A stretch of 64,000 bases of DNA, taken from NCBI RefSeq assembly GCF_030463565.1, contig NC_134655.1:6522372-6586371 (forward strand), read 5' to 3'. Positions within the stretch are counted from its first letter, which is position 1. Each line of letters starts with the position of its first letter. The DNA is from Pelecanus crispus (taxonomy: Eukaryota; Chordata; Aves; Pelecaniformes; Pelecanidae). The position numbers and the translations under genes were made by a program. Shown here one piece after another: positions 61,435 to 64,000 of the stretch. Below the pieces are notes generated by a model that was not told the DNA's origin, did no database searches, and saw nothing but the letters and a program-made list of their open reading frames with translations.

Positions 61435-63757
61435 CTGTGAAGCCAAAGGGTGAGAGGTGAGAGGGGATGCTGGGCGCCAAGCGTCTGTGCCAGGCTTGGG
61501 GTGCTGGCACGCAAGCCTTGTCCTCAGAAACACACACACCCCCCAGGGAAGGAGCCAGCTCTTCACTCGGACCCCTTGAAGTGCCAACTTAGCGTAAGTC
61601 AACGAGCTGTAATGCTCTCCTCTTTCCCCCGGGGCATTGCGGAGCCGTTTCCAGCAGTGTGGTCACATAAGGCTGGAAGAGGGACGATTTCTTAATCACT
61701 ACAAGAGAAACCCAGAGCCTGCCGTGCTTGTTAGGCAAATTCCCAAGTGATCTTTTGCTATTTCTGGCCCTGATTTATTGCAGCCAGTGATTTAACCTCC
61801 AGCCTGGGGTTTATCAGTAAGATACTTCCAGCCTGGAAATACCAGTTAAGACAATCTAGAGAGCTACCTGGCACTTACCGGGGAGGGGGGGAGTCCTTAC
61901 ACCACTAAATTCACGCATGGACACAGCCTCTTTGCAAGCCTTTCCCTGGCTTAGGTGTTCATTGAGTATTCCTATCTCTTGTACAAAGGCAGCAGCAAAA
62001 TGTTACCTATTTATTAAAAGTGGGAGTTTTTCTATCTTTCTACGTTAGCATCTTTTCAAACACTGTGAAATGAAACTGTCTGCTTTTAATCAAAAATCCA
62101 ATGTTTCTGTTAAATCCTTCAGGGCATTCTCGTAATGACTCCTCCCCACCGAAGTCGTGGGAGGACAAGCACAGGTCCACCCAAGGGACGCGGCTCTCGC
62201 CCAGCAGCCGTGGGCTGAGCCCTGCCTCACCGGCACCGGCTGGAGGCTTCGCACTGGCTGGGATTTTACCAGCACTGTTTTAATTTCCCTGCCTCGTCCT
62301 TGAAAGATGGGTGCGACCTGAGCTTGCTCAGAGACTAACCAGCCACAGGGAAGGAAGCAGAAACAGGAAAGCACCAGCTGCAGCTGGAGCCTGTTTTGGC
62401 CTCGGAGGCACATTTTGTGGGGATAAGTTGGATTTAGGCAGCTGTTTCTAACAGCTGAGGCCAGCGTGGTCTTAGCAACATTTACTTAAAGGTTTCTGTT
62501 TGCTTAAAGGAAGGGCTGGTGTCATGGGTCTGTGGCTAGCACCTTTCCCTGCAGAGGATGTATTGAGAGTCCTGGGCCTTCAGGACACCTACGCTGTGAA
62601 ACACAAATAGGGTTTGCCTAAAACACAGCGAGGGAAAGCCAAAGACCCATACATAGGAAGCCCGTGGAGGTCATGGGGGAAAGAGTTGTAGCCGGCCTAT
62701 AGAACAGCAGAAAAACCTCACTGCAGACGCTGACATTACCTGGGGCCAAAGCAGGCTGCAGCCTCACCCAGGGAATTATCTTCCACAGGTGGAGGTCCCT
62801 GGCGGTCCTGGCATCCTTCCTGAGACACCTGTGCTCGCCCTGGCACGCCAGGTGCACCACCACCCGCACCCCACCCCAAAAACCCTCCTGTTTGGGCAGT
62901 GCAAATCTGCAGGATGCCCTACAGGAACAAATGAGCAAATTCTTCCTGGGTACCATTCCCAAGGGCGACACATAATTATTTGCTCTGCAGTAATGTGAGT
63001 CACTTTTACTCCCTGATCTGCTTCTGAGTAACCCCAGGAATCAGTCTTGTCTTCCAGAGCACTGCAGCCACTTCTATTATAGTAATGGCCAAGGAATTAT
63101 GCCTGTCTAGAAATTATTTAATGTTTGTAATCAGTGCTCATTAACGTGCAAACAGAAAGCTAATTATGAATTAATACACAGAGTACATCCAAAGAACAAG
63201 ACCTTCATAAAAGAAATACAGGTTAGCATCCCGATTCCATCAACCCCAATAGTTGTCTGTATTGCAAATGGTGTTACTCTACACTTGAATTACCAGTTTC
63301 TTATCATCTGGGTGAAAATATATTTTGTATCAAGTTTTGGCTACCCTATATATGTTTTGCACCAATGATGAATTAATCTGGAGAGCAATTAACTTTAAAA
63401 CACTGTAGATTGAAAAAAAATTCCTTAAATATTGACGTTAATGGTACGTGGCATAGAAGGGAACTGATTGTGCTTGTCAAATTATAAAAACACAATATTT
63501 TTGCCATTTTAAATGATGCAAAAGAATGCACTATTGCATTATGCAACAGCTGAAATGTAACAAGGAATTAATTTATGAGTTCAAGACTGCCAGAAGTGGC
63601 ACCAAGACATCTTAGTGATGGGTGCACTCAAGATCGATTACCTTCGATGAAAATCAGGCTGTGCAGAAACACGAATAATTTGAATATATTTCATTAAATC
63701 AATACGAACATCAAACAGGATGTAGAAATTTTCAGAAGAGAAAGGAGAAGTACACAC
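61435..63757 (-). other. SH2D1A: SH2D1A intron 2 (2.3 kb)
   Basis: This is a phase-0 intron on the minus strand, with donor gtgtgt at its high-coordinate end and acceptor ggcttcacag. It contains GC-richer stretches near 62130-62420 and 62760-62900. No other gene was recognised. Confidence 0.88.
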
Positions 63758-63821
63758 CTCAGCACTCCAGGATCCAGTTTCTGTCCTGGATACTCTGTAG
63801 GTATAAACATAACCCTGATGC
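63758..63821 (-). CDS. SH2D1A: SH2D1A (SAP) exon 2: central SH2 domain
   Basis: This minus-strand exon is exactly 64 bp, the length I remember for mammalian exon 2. The acceptor is preceded by a long T tract (plus-strand A run near 63832-63850) and ends tccccacag; the donor is gag|gtgtgt. The first base completes a codon from exon 1. The rest reads HQGYVYTYRVSRTETGSWSAE, a close match to the SAP SH2 strands that hold the phosphotyrosine peptide of SLAM receptors. It joins in phase 0 to exon 3. Exon 1, with the FLVRES-type Arg and the start codon, lies beyond the right edge of the window. Confidence 0.95.
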
Positions 63822-64000
63822 CTGTGGGGAAAAGAAAAAAAAAAAAAAAATCAACAGGTATTTATTACTCATTTCTATTGTCAGGTTTCACAAGAGGTGC
63901 ACTGTGTTACGTGGGAGTCAGTTCATCTGCTAACCTTCCCTTTAAAATAAACTCACCCATAAAGGCTCTAGGTAGATAAAAAAACTGAGACACAGGTCAG
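63822..64000 (-). other. SH2D1A: SH2D1A intron 1, 3' part
   Basis: This is minus-strand intron sequence before exon 2, dominated by a pyrimidine tract of some 25 bases next to the acceptor. Exon 1 is not in the window. Confidence 0.88.

Noticed and set aside
1-64000. CRISPR arrays, tRNA or rRNA genes, bacterial operons
   Set aside because: No regularly spaced repeats with spacers, no tRNA-like cloverleaf noticed, and the whole window has vertebrate intron-exon structure.

Overview
The window is vertebrate nuclear DNA, almost certainly from a bird and probably from a neoavian (non-chicken) lineage. It has long introns with GT-AG junctions and CR1-type LINE tails ending in repeated ATTCTATG octamers. 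It also carries a solo LTR that resembles the TguLTR5 endogenous-retrovirus family of Neoaves (recognised from memory, no database search). No bacterial, phage or CRISPR features are present.

Two genes can be read, facing each other tail to tail. The plus strand carries the 3' half of TENM1 (teneurin-1). Ten coding exons between 6662 and 52453 encode about 1416 residues, roughly the C-terminal half of the approximately 2725-residue protein: the end of the NHL propeller, the whole YD (RHS-like) shell, the internal linker, the Tox-GHH-like domain and the C-terminal TCAP-1 peptide. All junctions keep phase with no frameshift or internal stop. The last intact exon is followed by a 3'UTR of about 4.4 kb ending at a poly(A) signal near 56862. 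The identification as TENM1 rather than TENM2, 3 or 4 rests on the C-terminus (SANNIHFMRQSEIGRR).

The minus strand, at the right edge, carries exons 2, 3 and a probable exon 4 of SH2D1A (SAP, the SLAM-associated SH2 adaptor); exon 1 lies beyond base 64000. This TENM1-SH2D1A convergent neighbourhood matches human Xq25 as I remember it. In birds that block is expected on the chromosome 4 / 4A homologue.

Region by region: 1-6661, TENM1 intron entering from the left; 6662-6816, first visible exon; 6817-26284, a 19.5-kb intron containing a degenerate TCTAGA-rich minisatellite split by the solo LTR, and two CR1 tails; 26285-36829, four exons; 36830-52453, five exons with the YD shell and C-terminus; 52454-about 56890, 3'UTR with two CpG-rich patches; about 56.9-60.2 kb, short intergenic gap with a GC-rich, G4-prone stretch; 60.2-64.0 kb, SH2D1A 3' half. 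The two genes have no known shared pathway: teneurin-1 is a neuronal adhesion receptor, SAP a lymphocyte signalling adaptor. I found no convincing new biological system. The most useful non-routine observations are the divergent SH2D1A C-terminus, the CpG-rich patches in the TENM1 3'UTR, and the LTR-in-minisatellite structure.
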